Positions 16,963 to 28,121 of a stretch of DNA of 64,000 bases are shown here, one piece after another. Source of the DNA: Gallionella sp. (GTDB lineage: Bacteria > Pseudomonadota > Gammaproteobacteria > Burkholderiales > Gallionellaceae); assembly GCA_030645535.1 (NCBI GenBank), contig JAUSNM010000055.1, positions 51,761 through 115,760 on the forward strand, read 5' to 3'. Every line of letters begins with the position of its first letter. Position 1 is the first letter of the stretch. Below the pieces are notes generated by a model that was given only the letters and a program-made list of their open reading frames with translations, was not told the DNA's origin and searched no databases. Position numbers and translations under genes: made by a program.

Positions 16963-17771
16963 GATGCCCGCCCCAATTCATCGCCCATTTCACGCGAGCG
17001 CGCATCTGCTGCCAGTGCCGCTTGCACAATGTGTTCGGCGACCTGATTGGAAGCCAGGCTCAGCAGGGCGCGTTCGGTCGTACCGTTCTTTGAAGTGACC
17101 CGGGCGCGCAGTACGGCGATGTCTTCGGAGCTTGATGCCGCCAGTTTGCTGCCGCCCAGAAAGGTGGCAACGCTCAAGCGGCGCGCATCATCAGTGTTGA
17201 AGCCCAGTTCAGTTGCCGCCAGCTGTAAAGCTTCGATCAGATAAAACACATAAGCCGGGCCGCTGCCTGAAATCGCCGTCACGGCATCGACCATCGCCTC
17301 GTCCTGCAGCCAGAGTGTTTCACCCACCGCAGCCAGTATTTCCTGCGCCTGATCGCGCTCTTGGCTGGTCACAGCGGGCAAGGCATACATGCCGGTCATG
17401 CCGCTCTGTATCAATGCCGGGGTATTGGGCATGGCGCGCACCACCGTCTGACTACCGGCCCAGCGCGCAAGATCAACCGCACGGATGCCGGCAGCGATGG
17501 AAATCAGCAACTGCCCTGACAGCTGATGGGCTAACTGTTGCGCCACTTCACGCAATTGTTGCGGCTTGACCGCGAACACGATGACCTGACTACCCGCCAC
17601 ACCATCTGCCATATTTTCCACTGCCCGCACTGCAAAGTCCCGTTGCAAGCGGGCGCGATTATCCGCGTTGATTTCCACCACGCTGATTTGCGCAGCAGCA
17701 AACCCCTGACCCAACAAACCGCCGATCAAGGCCGTCGCCATGTTGCCACCGCCGATAAAACAAATATTCAT
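16959..17771 (-). CDS. proC: Pyrroline-5-carboxylate reductase
   Basis: Last step of proline synthesis, reducing pyrroline-5-carboxylate with NAD(P)H. The N-terminal Rossmann motif is FIGGGNMATALIGGL. The C-terminal P5CR signature is AISGSGPAYVFYLIEA, and VTSKNGTTERAL follows. 270 residues, normal length. It overlaps yggS upstream and yggT downstream by four bases each, the common yggS-proC-yggT order. Confidence 0.95.
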   Translation of the reverse strand: MNICFIGGGNMATALIGGLLGQGFAAAQISVVEINADNRARLQRDFAVRAVENMADGVAGSQVIVFAVKPQQLREVAQQLAHQLSGQLLISIAAGIRAVDLARWAGSQTVVRAMPNTPALIQSGMTGMYALPAVTSQERDQAQEILAAVGETLWLQDEAMVDAVTAISGSGPAYVFYLIEALQLAATELGFNTDDARRLSVATFLGGSKLAASSSEDIAVLRARVTSKNGTTERALLSLASNQVAEHIVQAALAADARSREMGDELGRAS

Positions 17772-18469
17772 ACCATTCCTTCACTGTAAATCCGGTTGCC
17801 GAAAATGGCGGATCCTACGCGCACCATGGTCGCGCCCTCTTTGATTGCGGCGGCGAAATCATGCGACATACCCATCGACAAGGTATCGAGTTGCAAGCCT
17901 TGTCTGTTCAATTGATCGAAAAGTTCGCGTACCCGTGCAAACGCTGTACGTTGAACAGTTACATCTTCGCTCGGTGCGGGAATCGCCATCAATCCGCGCA
18001 ATTGCAGATTAGGCAGGCGGGCAACAGCATGAGCCAAATCGCTGACCTCATCGGGTGACACACCGCTTTTGCTGGACTCATCGCTGATATTGACCTGCAA
18101 ACACAGTTGCAACGGCGACAGATGTGCGGGGCGTTGCGCAGACAGCCGCTCGGCGATCTTAACCCTGTCCACGCTGTGTACCCAGGCAAAATTTTCCGCA
18201 ATCGGACGAGTCTTGTTGCTTTGTATCGGGCCGATGAAATGCCACTCGATCGGCAAATCCTGCAACGCTGAGATTTTTTCCAGCGCCTCTTGCACGTAAC
18301 TCTCGGCGAAACGGATCTGACCTGCCTGATATGCACAGCGTAACGCGCCATCCGGGAATGTCTTGCTGACGGCTAACAGACTGATGTCATTAACCGCCCG
18401 ACCTGCTGATACTGCCGCTGCTGCCATTGCATCTCGCACAGCTTGCAAGTTGGAAGCTATTGTAGTCAT
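17768..18469 (-). CDS. YggS family pyridoxal phosphate homeostasis protein
   Basis: PLP-binding protein without known catalytic activity that balances PLP and amino/keto acid pools. The PLP lysine is in ISLLAVSKTFPDGAL near residue 36, WHFIGPIQSNK is the family signature, and SMGMSHDFAAAI with GSAIFGNR forms the phosphate site. 233 residues. First gene of a three-gene overlapping operon with proC and yggT, divergent from pilT over 63 bases. Confidence 0.93.
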   Translation of the reverse strand: MTTIASNLQAVRDAMAAAAVSAGRAVNDISLLAVSKTFPDGALRCAYQAGQIRFAESYVQEALEKISALQDLPIEWHFIGPIQSNKTRPIAENFAWVHSVDRVKIAERLSAQRPAHLSPLQLCLQVNISDESSKSGVSPDEVSDLAHAVARLPNLQLRGLMAIPAPSEDVTVQRTAFARVRELFDQLNRQGLQLDTLSMGMSHDFAAAIKEGATMVRVGSAIFGNRIYSEGMV

Positions 18470-18532
18470 AATCTGTTACCTGCTATTTCACTATGCCCTG
18501 CGGCTGTCAGCCGCCACACCAGGAACATTATA

Positions 18533-19576
18533 ATGGATATCACCGAACTGCTTGCCTTCGGCGTCAAGAACAAAGCCTCCGACCTGCATCTTTCCTCCGG
18601 CCTGCCGCCGATGATCCGTGTACACGGCGACATGCGCCGCATCAATTTGCCCGCGATGGAACACAAAGAAGTTCACGCGATGATATATGACATCATGAAC
18701 GACGGGCAGCGCAAGTTCTACGAGGAAAACAAGGAAGTGGATTTCTCCTTCGAGATTCCCAATCTGGCGCGTTTCCGCGTCAACGCATTTATACAGCAAC
18801 GCGGCGCGGCGGCGGTGCTGCGTACCATTCCTTCCAAAGTATTCAGTCTGGAAGACCTTAAGTGCCCGAAAATTTTTACCGACATCGCCAGCTTCCCGCG
18901 TGGCCTGGTACTGGTCACCGGCCCCACCGGCTCCGGAAAATCTACCACACTGGCAGCGATGGTCAATTACGTCAACGAGCAGGAACAGGGCCATATTCTG
19001 ACCGTTGAAGACCCGATTGAATTTGTGCACGAATCGAAGAAGTGCCTGATCAACCAGCGCGAAGTAGGCCGCGATACGCTGTCATTCAATGCGGCGTTGC
19101 GTTCCGCGCTGCGCGAAGATCCCGACGTGATCCTGGTCGGCGAAATGCGCGATCTGGAAACCATACGCCTGGCGATGACAGCGGCGGAAACCGGCCACCT
19201 GGTGTTCGGCACACTGCACACCAGTTCGGCGGCCAAGACCATAGACCGTATCATCGACGTGTTCCCCGCAGATGAAAAAGAAATGGTGCGCGCGATGTTG
19301 TCCGAATCGCTGCGTGCGGTCATTTCACAGGCATTGCTCAAGACCAAGGATGGGACTGGCCGTATTGCCGCGCATGAAATCATGATGTGTACCCCGGCTA
19401 TCCGCAATCTGATCCGCGAAGCCAAAGTGCCGCAAATGTATTCCGCGATTCAGACCGGGCAAGGCATGGGAATGCAGACCCTCGATCAGTGCCTGACCAA
19501 TCTGGTCAAAAGCAATATGATTACCCCGTCGGAAGCACGCACCAAGGCGATGAACAAGGATTTGTTCCCGGGATAA
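18533..19576 (+). CDS. pilT: Type IV pilus retraction ATPase PilT
   Basis: Hexameric cytoplasmic ATPase that depolymerises pili and powers twitching motility. The N-terminus MDITELLAFGVKNKASDLHL is typical. The Walker A GPTGSGKST lies near residues 129-137. The Asp box and Walker B are in VILVGEMRDLETI, and the AIRNLIREAK motif stands at the C-terminus. Start ATG 18533 follows AGGAA; the longer frame from 18443 overlaps the divergent yggS. 347 residues is standard. Confidence 0.96.
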   Translation: MDITELLAFGVKNKASDLHLSSGLPPMIRVHGDMRRINLPAMEHKEVHAMIYDIMNDGQRKFYEENKEVDFSFEIPNLARFRVNAFIQQRGAAAVLRTIPSKVFSLEDLKCPKIFTDIASFPRGLVLVTGPTGSGKSTTLAAMVNYVNEQEQGHILTVEDPIEFVHESKKCLINQREVGRDTLSFNAALRSALREDPDVILVGEMRDLETIRLAMTAAETGHLVFGTLHTSSAAKTIDRIIDVFPADEKEMVRAMLSESLRAVISQALLKTKDGTGRIAAHEIMMCTPAIRNLIREAKVPQMYSAIQTGQGMGMQTLDQCLTNLVKSNMITPSEARTKAMNKDLFPG

Positions 19577-19611
19577 AAATCAGTCGCTAGCTATTAGTCG
19601 TTAGTCATCAG
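19577..19611. repeat. Degenerate heptanucleotide tandem array between pilT and pilU
   Basis: Five contiguous seven-base units ending in AG: AAATCAG, TCGCTAG, CTATTAG, TCGTTAG, TCATCAG. It begins directly after the pilT stop. Confidence 0.75.
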
Positions 19612-19642
19612 AAGCAAAAACACTGAATTCAGGAGTATTAGC

Positions 19643-20779
19643 ATGGAAAGAGATCAGGCCACCGAGCTGATACACAACTTGCTGCGCGGCATGGCAGGAA
19701 AAAAGGCATCCGATTTGTTTATCACCGCAGGCTTTCCGCCGGCCTTCAAAGTGGATGGCAAGATGACGCCGGTTTCCAGCCAGCCACTGACCCACCAGCA
19801 TACCCGCGAACTTGCGCGCAGCATCATGAATGACCGTCAGACTGCCGAGTTTGAGGCGTCGCACGAATGCAATTTTGCGATCAGCCCGCATGGTATCGGG
19901 CGCTTCCGTGTCAACGTGTTCATGCAGCAACAACACGTGGGCATGGTCATGCGTACCATCACCACCAAGATCCCCGACCTTGATGCAATGGGCATGCCTG
20001 AAGTTCTCAAGGACATCGTGATGACCAAGCGCGGCTTGGTGGTTCTGGTCGGGGCGACCGGTTCGGGCAAGTCTACAACGCTGGCCGGGATGCTCGGATA
20101 CCGCAACCAGAACAGCTACGGTCACATCATCACGATTGAAGATCCGGTGGAATATGTGCATGAGCATGCTCACTGCATCGTCACGCATCGCGAAGTCGGT
20201 GTGGATACCGAATCATGGCAGGCGGCGCTGAAAAACACCCTGCGCCAGGCCCCCGATGTCATCCTGATCGGTGAAATTCGCGACCGAGAAACCATGGAAT
20301 ATGCCGTCGCCTTTGCCGAAACAGGCCACTTGTGCATGGCCACGCTGCATGCCAACAGCGCCAATCAGGCGCTTGATCGCATCATCAACTTTTTCCCTGA
20401 AGAGCGTCGCGAACAGTTGTTGATGGACTTGTCGCTGAACGTCAAGGCGCTGGTCTCGCAACGCCTGATTCCAAAAAAAGATGGCACAGGACGTGCCGCT
20501 GCAATGGAAATTCTGCTCAACTCACCGCTCATTTCAGATTTGATTTTCAAGGGAGATGTGCATGCCATCAAGGGCGTGATGGCCAAGTCGCGCGAGCTGG
20601 GCATGCAGACCTTCGATCAGGCCCTGTTCGACCTGTTTGAGTCGGATTCCATCAGCTATGAGGAAGCACTGAAGAATGCGGACTCGGTGAACGACCTGCG
20701 TCTCAAAATCAAGCTGGAAAGCAAGCACACCGTTGACCGTGACGTGATGAGCGGGACGCAACACCTGCAGATGACTTAA
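19643..20779 (+). CDS. pilU: PilT-like ATPase PilU
   Basis: PilT-dependent accessory retraction ATPase. N-terminus with KASDLFITAGFPPAFKVDGK, Walker A GATGSGKST near residues 137-145, VILIGEIRDRETM and a longer C-terminal tail than PilT. 378 residues. A GGAGT ribosome site precedes ATG 19643. pilT-pilU is the conserved order; the gap contains a heptamer array. Confidence 0.95.
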   Translation: MERDQATELIHNLLRGMAGKKASDLFITAGFPPAFKVDGKMTPVSSQPLTHQHTRELARSIMNDRQTAEFEASHECNFAISPHGIGRFRVNVFMQQQHVGMVMRTITTKIPDLDAMGMPEVLKDIVMTKRGLVVLVGATGSGKSTTLAGMLGYRNQNSYGHIITIEDPVEYVHEHAHCIVTHREVGVDTESWQAALKNTLRQAPDVILIGEIRDRETMEYAVAFAETGHLCMATLHANSANQALDRIINFFPEERREQLLMDLSLNVKALVSQRLIPKKDGTGRAAAMEILLNSPLISDLIFKGDVHAIKGVMAKSRELGMQTFDQALFDLFESDSISYEEALKNADSVNDLRLKIKLESKHTVDRDVMSGTQHLQMT

Positions 20780-20783
20780 AAGC

Positions 20784-20824
20784 AGGATCGGGGACTGAGG
20801 GCTGAGCAAGCGTACCCCGATCCT
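20784..20824. other. Perfect 10-base inverted repeat after pilU
   Basis: AGGATCGGGG at 20784-20793 pairs with CCCCGATCCT at 20815-20824 across a 21-base loop. No T run follows directly, so it is a weak candidate terminator. The loop starts with two heptamer-like units (ACTGAGG, GCTGAGC). Confidence 0.55.
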
Positions 20825-20887
20825 CGCTGCGTTATGGAATGAATCCCTGTCGCATTAATATTTCTTCATGCAATCAATAGGTTATAT

Positions 20888-21829
20888 ATGATAGTTCGCG
20901 GCAGACCGTCCGGGTTAAAGCTGTTCCTGATTTTACGCGGTTCTGTGCTGCAACGAATCTGGAAAGTGTTGCTGGTCAACATCGCACTCGCCACGTTGGT
21001 GACGTTGAGTCACGGCGACATTTATTCCCACAAAATTACGCTGACCGCCATCCCGTTTACGCTGATCGGCTTGCCGTTAGCCATTTTTCTCGGTTTTCGC
21101 AATAATGCGGCCTATGATCGTTACTGTGAAGGTCGCAAGCTGTGGGGAGAAATTGTTTTACAGAGTCGAAATTTTGCACGCCAATGCCTGACGCTGATTG
21201 AGCACGCCGAACCACCCAAGATGGATGCCGGGTTAAATGATGTGCGCGTCAGGATGATCGTCCGCACCATTGCCTTCTCTCATGCGCTGCGCCACCTGTT
21301 GCGCAACACCGATGCCGGCACTGAGCTCAAACCGCTGCTCGTGCAGCACGAATGGCAGCAAACCGGCAAAACCTCGAATATTCCTGATTATCTTATGCAC
21401 CAGATGGGCCGTGATTTGCGCCTGTGTATGGATCAGAAACGGCTCGATGGCTGTCTTGCTGCGGCTATCGATATGACCATGTCTGCAATGACGGCTGCGG
21501 CAGCTGCCTGTGAACGGATCAAAAGCACGCCCATTCCTTTTTCCTATACGCTGATGCTGCACCGTACGGCTTATCTGTACTGTTTTTTGCTGCCTTTCGG
21601 TCTGGTCGATACGATAGGTTTCATGACGCCATTTGTGGTGGGCATCGTCGCTTATACCTTTTTCGGTCTGGATGCGCTGGGTGATGAAATCGAAGAACCT
21701 TTCGGCGACTCACCCAACGACCTTGCGCTGGATGCGATCTGCCGCTCGATTGAAATCAATCTGCGCGATGCGATAGGGGACAAGCACGAACTTGCACAGC
21801 TGGCCCCGGTAAATTATTGCCTGATGTAA
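20888..21829 (+). CDS. Bestrophin family (YneE-like) channel protein
   Basis: Integral inner-membrane protein of 313 residues. It begins with MIVRGRPSGLKLFLILRGSV and then carries FTLIGLPLAIFLGFRNNAAY and DRYCEGRKLWGEIV, the hallmark of bacterial bestrophins. The late segment LPFGLVDTIGFMTPFVVGIV and the DALGDEIEEPFG motif also match. Bacterial homologues form pentameric channels, and eukaryotic members pass chloride or bicarbonate. The ion carried here cannot be read from sequence. Confidence 0.9.
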   Translation: MIVRGRPSGLKLFLILRGSVLQRIWKVLLVNIALATLVTLSHGDIYSHKITLTAIPFTLIGLPLAIFLGFRNNAAYDRYCEGRKLWGEIVLQSRNFARQCLTLIEHAEPPKMDAGLNDVRVRMIVRTIAFSHALRHLLRNTDAGTELKPLLVQHEWQQTGKTSNIPDYLMHQMGRDLRLCMDQKRLDGCLAAAIDMTMSAMTAAAAACERIKSTPIPFSYTLMLHRTAYLYCFLLPFGLVDTIGFMTPFVVGIVAYTFFGLDALGDEIEEPFGDSPNDLALDAICRSIEINLRDAIGDKHELAQLAPVNYCLM

Positions 21830-21940
21830 CGGGTTAAAAGAGGGGGGTATCTGCGCAGGTCGATATTCAGCGCAGAGTCTCTCAGTGTTTGTTGTGGCAG
21901 CACGTTCAGCGGTGACCCGCGCAGAAGAGATGAGGAAGTG

Positions 21941-22156
21941 ATGCTGAAATTTAATTTCACCGTAACGACACGGAATGGGCAAAGGGTAGAGAGTATCCAG
22001 ATTCACGGCAAAGATTTGCCGGATGCGGAACGTAAACTACGCCAGATGTACCAGCAATGTGAAGTGACGCAATGCAAAACAATAGACACGGACAAAAAGA
22101 TTTTACCGTCGGCTGATATAGAGGATGTGCTGTCGCTGATTGTTAAAGAAAACTGA
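21941..22156 (+). CDS. Small hypothetical protein
   Basis: 71 residues from ATG 21941 behind GAGGAAGT. It is hydrophilic, opening with a beta-like MLKFNFTVTTRNGQRVESI and continuing with an amphipathic helix DLPDAERKLRQMYQQ, and it holds two cysteines (CEVTQC). I do not recognise a family. It lies convergent to the ParA gene and 111 bases after the bestrophin gene. Confidence 0.6.
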   Translation: MLKFNFTVTTRNGQRVESIQIHGKDLPDAERKLRQMYQQCEVTQCKTIDTDKKILPSADIEDVLSLIVKEN

Positions 22157-22219
22157 ACAGAGCTTAGTATTGGCTAAGTTGCCATCGTGGATTTCATGAT
22201 CCGGCGAAATTATCCGGCA

Positions 22220-22996
22220 CTATTCAATAAATCCATCGGCCAGTAATTCATCGAGAAGTGCATCATAGTTCTGCGCACCACTGCTGTTTGGTGCGTGCTC
22301 GAAGATCGTTTTATTCAGCGCAGGGCTTTCCGCCAGGCTGACGTTTTCCGAAATAAGTGTCCTGCAAACATCCGCGCCGAATTCCTTTTCTGCCATCAGC
22401 AACACATCCCTCGCCATACGCCGTCGTGAGTCAAAACGCGTAAGCAGATAACGGCGATTGACGCGGTGTTTTAGCACCTGTTCAAGTGCGTGGAGCGTTT
22501 TGCTGATCTGAATGGCGCCTTTGAAGGACAGATGATCCGCCGAAATGGGAATGATGATGCCGTCGCTGGCAAATATTGCATTTAGCGAAAGGACGCTAAC
22601 CATCGGGCAGCAGTCGATTACCCAGGGCGTATTTATGCCCCCCGCACTCCCCTGCCTTTCGGCCTGCAAACTGATGTTCAGCCTGTTAATGGCGTTGTAA
22701 CCCTTGCCATACATCGCATCCACCTTGGACAACTCTGCGTGAGATGGAATAATGCTGATTCCGCTGGCCGATTGCCGGATCGTTTCACACAACGGACGAT
22801 TGCGCTGAAACAGACTATAAATACTGTCATCGCCGGAATGGGCGGCGACACCAAGAATGGAGCCGAATTGAGCCTGCGGGTCAAGGTCGATACCAACTGG
22901 CTGGCGTCCACGGCGTGCTAACGCGGCAGCAAGATTAAGCGCCGTAGTGGTTTTTCCTACGCCACCCTTCTGGTTGAAAACAGCGACTATAGTCAT
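22220..22996 (-). CDS. ParA/Soj family ATPase, orphan
   Basis: Cytoplasmic P-loop ATPase of 258 residues. The deviant Walker A NQKGGVGKTTTALNLA is at residues 8-23, DLDPQAQFGS follows as the A' motif, and WVIDCCP holds the Walker B region. Such proteins position DNA or protein cargo on the nucleoid. No parB-like gene or parS-like palindrome is adjacent, so it is unlikely to be the chromosomal segregation pair. The cargo is unknown; the nearest codirectional gene is a methyltransferase 90 bases upstream. Confidence 0.85.
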   Translation of the reverse strand: MTIVAVFNQKGGVGKTTTALNLAAALARRGRQPVGIDLDPQAQFGSILGVAAHSGDDSIYSLFQRNRPLCETIRQSASGISIIPSHAELSKVDAMYGKGYNAINRLNISLQAERQGSAGGINTPWVIDCCPMVSVLSLNAIFASDGIIIPISADHLSFKGAIQISKTLHALEQVLKHRVNRRYLLTRFDSRRRMARDVLLMAEKEFGADVCRTLISENVSLAESPALNKTIFEHAPNSSGAQNYDALLDELLADGFIE

Positions 22997-23086
22997 AGTT
23001 TATTGGGCGCAGTTAGTTGATTTTCATATTACAACTGTTGTCATTCTAGCAGAGTGAAGCGCCTCGCCTGTTGCATTCCATTGATT

Positions 23087-23719
23087 TTATGTGATTTTGC
23101 GCAGCACGATCCCTCTGAACCAGCCGCCGGCGAGCATCGGCGCATCGCTGACCAACTCCAGTTCCGGAACTTCTCTCAACACTTCTTCGAATATCACATC
23201 CATCCGGGTGGCGATGCGGCGCGAGAGCGGGGTAAGCAAACGGCGCAACGGGGCTATTTGCCCGTGACGCAGGAACTTGTCGAACAGAATGATGGTGCCG
23301 CCGGGTTTGAGCACACGGGCAGCTTCTGACAAACAGCGTTGCGGCTGGGGCACGACGGCTGTAATCAGATGCAGCACGACATGGTCGAAATGACCGTCTG
23401 CAAACGGCAGCGCCATGCTGTCACCCAATACCCAATCCACCTGCAAGCTTGCACCGCGCGGCCTTGCACGGGAGAGCATTGCGGCGTTGAAGTCGAGCGC
23501 GGTGTAGTGATGCAGCGTTGGCAACAGGGGCAGATCCAGCCCTGTGCCGATGCCGCTTAACAATACCCGTCCGGCAACTTCGATTGGCAAGGCGCGCAAT
23601 GATCGTGTTCGAGCTGCACGCATCGGGCGCTCGATGACCAGATCGTATACCGGGGCGATCAGGCTATAGCTGATACGCAACAGGGGATTGCTTCGGTAAG
23701 GCTGAACGAGTGGTTTCAT
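23087..23719 (-). CDS. Class I SAM-dependent methyltransferase
   Basis: 210 residues from ATG 23719. The SAM-binding loop is VLLSGIGTGLDLPLL, where the usual E/DxGxGxG reads SGIGTG. ALDFNAAMLSRARPR is motif II, GDSMALPFADGHFDHVVLHL motif III/IV, and RVLKPGGTIILFDKF the post-motif. It resembles small phospholipid or quinone-type methyltransferases; the substrate is unknown. Its start codon overlaps the oxyR stop by one base, so it is probably the second gene of an oxyR operon. Confidence 0.85.
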   Translation of the reverse strand: MKPLVQPYRSNPLLRISYSLIAPVYDLVIERPMRAARTRSLRALPIEVAGRVLLSGIGTGLDLPLLPTLHHYTALDFNAAMLSRARPRGASLQVDWVLGDSMALPFADGHFDHVVLHLITAVVPQPQRCLSEAARVLKPGGTIILFDKFLRHGQIAPLRRLLTPLSRRIATRMDVIFEEVLREVPELELVSDAPMLAGGWFRGIVLRKIT

Positions 23720-24621
23720 CAAAGCAGTGCGACTCCTGTGAGGTTGGCTTGTGTTATGGCCTGTGCCAGCGCGTCTATTGCCTGTGTGCGCGTGAAACTT
23801 TTGCGCCATGCCAGCGCAATACGTCGCGATGGTATTGGTTTGGCGAACGGAATGACTTTTAACAAGCGGCTGCGATAGCGAGGACTGTTTGCTGAAGCGG
23901 GTAACACGGTGATCCCCAGGCCTGATGCGACCATGTTGCGGATAGTTTCCAGAGAGGTACCATGTTGAATATCTGCGCTCTTACGGTCGAGTTCCGGACA
24001 GGCTTCGGCCACCTGATTGCTGAAGCAGTGGCCGGAATCAAGCAGCAATACTTTCTCTGCGGAAAGCTCTTGCGCCTTGATGCTGCGCCGATTAACCCAG
24101 CAATGTTCATTGCCGATCACCACCTCAAATGGCTCATCATATAGTGGACGGGTAAGGATGCTGCCATCGCCGAACGGCAACGCAATGATGATGATATCCA
24201 GCTTGCCATTGCGCAGCAAGTTGTCCAGATTTGCGGTGATATTTTCTTCAATTTCCAGCGATATTTTCGGCGCGATTTTTTTCAGCGCGGGGACGAGGGC
24301 GGGCAGCAAATAGGGTCCGACACTGTGGATAACGCCAAGACGCAAGACGCCGGCCAATTGGTCTTCATCCCGTCGGGCGATTTCCATAATGTGCTGAATT
24401 TCTTCCAGGGCACGTTGCGCCTGTTCCACGATTGCGGCACCGACAGGCGTGAGCGAAACCGCAGATTTTCCGCGTTCAAAAATTTTCAGGCCCAACTCTT
24501 CTTCAAGTTTCTGTATCGCCAAAGACAAGGCCGGTTGGCTGATAAATGACTTTTCGGCGGCACGCCGGAAGTTGAGTTCCTGTGCGACGGCGACGATATA
24601 GCGCAATTCATTCAACGTCAT
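23719..24621 (-). CDS. oxyR: Hydrogen peroxide sensing regulator OxyR
   Basis: LysR-type activator of 300 residues. The winged helix is at 1-60 with FRRAAEKSFISQPALSLAIQ. The effector domain has Cys199 and Cys208 (DSGHCFSNQVAEACPE), identical in number and spacing to the redox pair of E. coli OxyR, where peroxide forms a disulfide. It is divergent from katG, its classical target, across 128 bases holding a palindromic site. Confidence 0.95.
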   Translation of the reverse strand: MTLNELRYIVAVAQELNFRRAAEKSFISQPALSLAIQKLEEELGLKIFERGKSAVSLTPVGAAIVEQAQRALEEIQHIMEIARRDEDQLAGVLRLGVIHSVGPYLLPALVPALKKIAPKISLEIEENITANLDNLLRNGKLDIIIIALPFGDGSILTRPLYDEPFEVVIGNEHCWVNRRSIKAQELSAEKVLLLDSGHCFSNQVAEACPELDRKSADIQHGTSLETIRNMVASGLGITVLPASANSPRYRSRLLKVIPFAKPIPSRRIALAWRKSFTRTQAIDALAQAITQANLTGVALL

Positions 24622-24650
24622 GCTGATCGCTCCTCTGATTTAAATAATAA

Positions 24651-26924
<2,274 letters not shown>

Positions 26925-26952
26925 TCTCGGAAGAGATACATTAAGGTAAGTC

Positions 26953-26979
26953 GCCGCGCCGCTTTTATATCGGCGTGGC
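26953..26979 (+). other. Stem-loop downstream of katG
   Basis: GCCGCGCCG pairs with CGGCGTGGC (nine pairs, one G-T) around the loop CTTTTATAT. There is no T tract after it. It may protect the katG mRNA end or modulate translation of the small ORF that starts 21 bases later. Confidence 0.55.
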
Positions 26980-26999
26980 ACTGACAAAGGAGAAATATC

Positions 27000-27137
27000 A
27001 TGCACACTTTTCTTTCTCAACATATTTGTTTACAAGAGTTTGTGGCAGCATTAGCCATGCTGGTGTCGGGTTTGGAAGGTCTGCCAGCAGAACAGGATAT
27101 GCAGTTATTTCAGGAGAAAACTATTCCGCCAATTTGA
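27000..27137 (+). CDS. Small hypothetical ORF (45 aa) downstream of katG
   Basis: 45 codons from ATG 27000, preceded by CAAAGGAGAAATATC, a near-ideal ribosome site at ideal spacing. The peptide begins MHTFLSQHICLQEFVAALAM, is moderately hydrophobic with a leucine/alanine-rich helix, and ends in EKTIPPI. I recognise no family. Its ribosome site and place behind katG are the only support for its being a gene. Confidence 0.45.
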   Translation: MHTFLSQHICLQEFVAALAMLVSGLEGLPAEQDMQLFQEKTIPPI

Positions 27138-27232
27138 CGGAGAACGCCATGGCTTAAGCAAAAGCAAATTTACTCAGTCTGTCCGAAAGCGACGGCCGGA
27201 ACATTGGGTATTGCTCCACCCGGGCTGTATTT

Positions 27233-28096
27233 TCACCGCAACCAATAATCAATTACTACTCCTGCAAACACCGCCGCACCGAACCAGTTGTTGTGCAGGA
27301 AGGCCTTGAAGCAAGCGTCCGTCCGGCGATTTTTGATGAGGGTGTAGTGATGCAGCGCGATGCCTGACGCTGCTAGCAGTCCTGCGTAATACAACCAGCC
27401 AAGCTGCGCCATCTGACCTGCCCATGCCAATAACCCCAGCGTGATGGCATAGCAGATCATCACGGCCGCCACGTCGTATTTGCCGAACAGTAACGCCGAA
27501 GAGTGGATGCCCAGATGCATGTCGTCATCACGATCCACCATCGCATATTCGGTATCGTAGGCGATCGCCCAGAACGCGTTTGCAATTAAAAGGAGCCACG
27601 CGACAGGCGGTACCGTGTTCAATTGTGCCGCGAAGGCCATCGGAATACCGAAGCCGAAAGCGATGCCCAGGTAGGCTTGCGGAATGACGAAAAAGCGCTT
27701 GGTGAACGGGTAACTGGCGGCAAGAAACACCGCCGGAATCGACAGCAGCTTAGTCAGGGTATTGAGCGGCAGGATCAACAGGAATGAGATCACTGCCAGC
27801 ACTGCGGCCAGCCACAGGGCTTCTTTGTGCGAGATGCGTCCGCTGGTGACGGGGCGTTCGCGCGTTCTTTCAACGTGTTTGTCGATGTGGCGGTCGGCAT
27901 AGTCGTTGATCGCGCAACCGGACGAACGCATCAGCACCGTGCCCAGCGTGAAGATCAGCACGATGTGCCAGCCGGGCGCACCGCTGCCTGCGATCCACAC
28001 GCCCCAGAGCGTCGGCCATAATAACAGCAGTATGCCGATAGGGCGGTTCAGGCGGGTGAGCTGCATATACAGCGACAAGCGTTCGGCAAAAGTCAT
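27233..28096 (-). CDS. ubiA: 4-hydroxybenzoate polyprenyltransferase
   Basis: Inner-membrane prenyltransferase that attaches the polyprenyl tail to 4-hydroxybenzoate in ubiquinone synthesis. The two Asp-rich Mg2+ sites are [10 protein letters not shown] and [13 protein letters not shown]. About eight membrane helices. 287 residues from ATG 28096; the frame extends upstream to a TTG inside a heptamer array. It follows ubiC, the preceding enzyme of the pathway, by five bases. Confidence 0.96.
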   Translation of the reverse strand: MTFAERLSLYMQLTRLNRPIGILLLLWPTLWGVWIAGSGAPGWHIVLIFTLGTVLMRSSGCAINDYADRHIDKHVERTRERPVTSGRISHKEALWLAAVLAVISFLLILPLNTLTKLLSIPAVFLAASYPFTKRFFVIPQAYLGIAFGFGIPMAFAAQLNTVPPVAWLLLIANAFWAIAYDTEYAMVDRDDDMHLGIHSSALLFGKYDVAAVMICYAITLGLLAWAGQMAQLGWLYYAGLLAASGIALHHYTLIKNRRTDACFKAFLHNNWFGAAVFAGVVIDYWLR

Positions 28097-28098
28097 AG

Positions 28099-28121
28099 TT
28101 ATCAATTATCAATTATCAATT
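28099..28121. repeat. Heptanucleotide tandem repeat at the ubiC-ubiA junction
   Basis: Three perfect copies of TTATCAA plus two bases. On the minus strand the array encodes the last residues of UbiC (QLIIDN and the TGA stop) and forms the leader just before the ubiA ATG. Confidence 0.88.
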
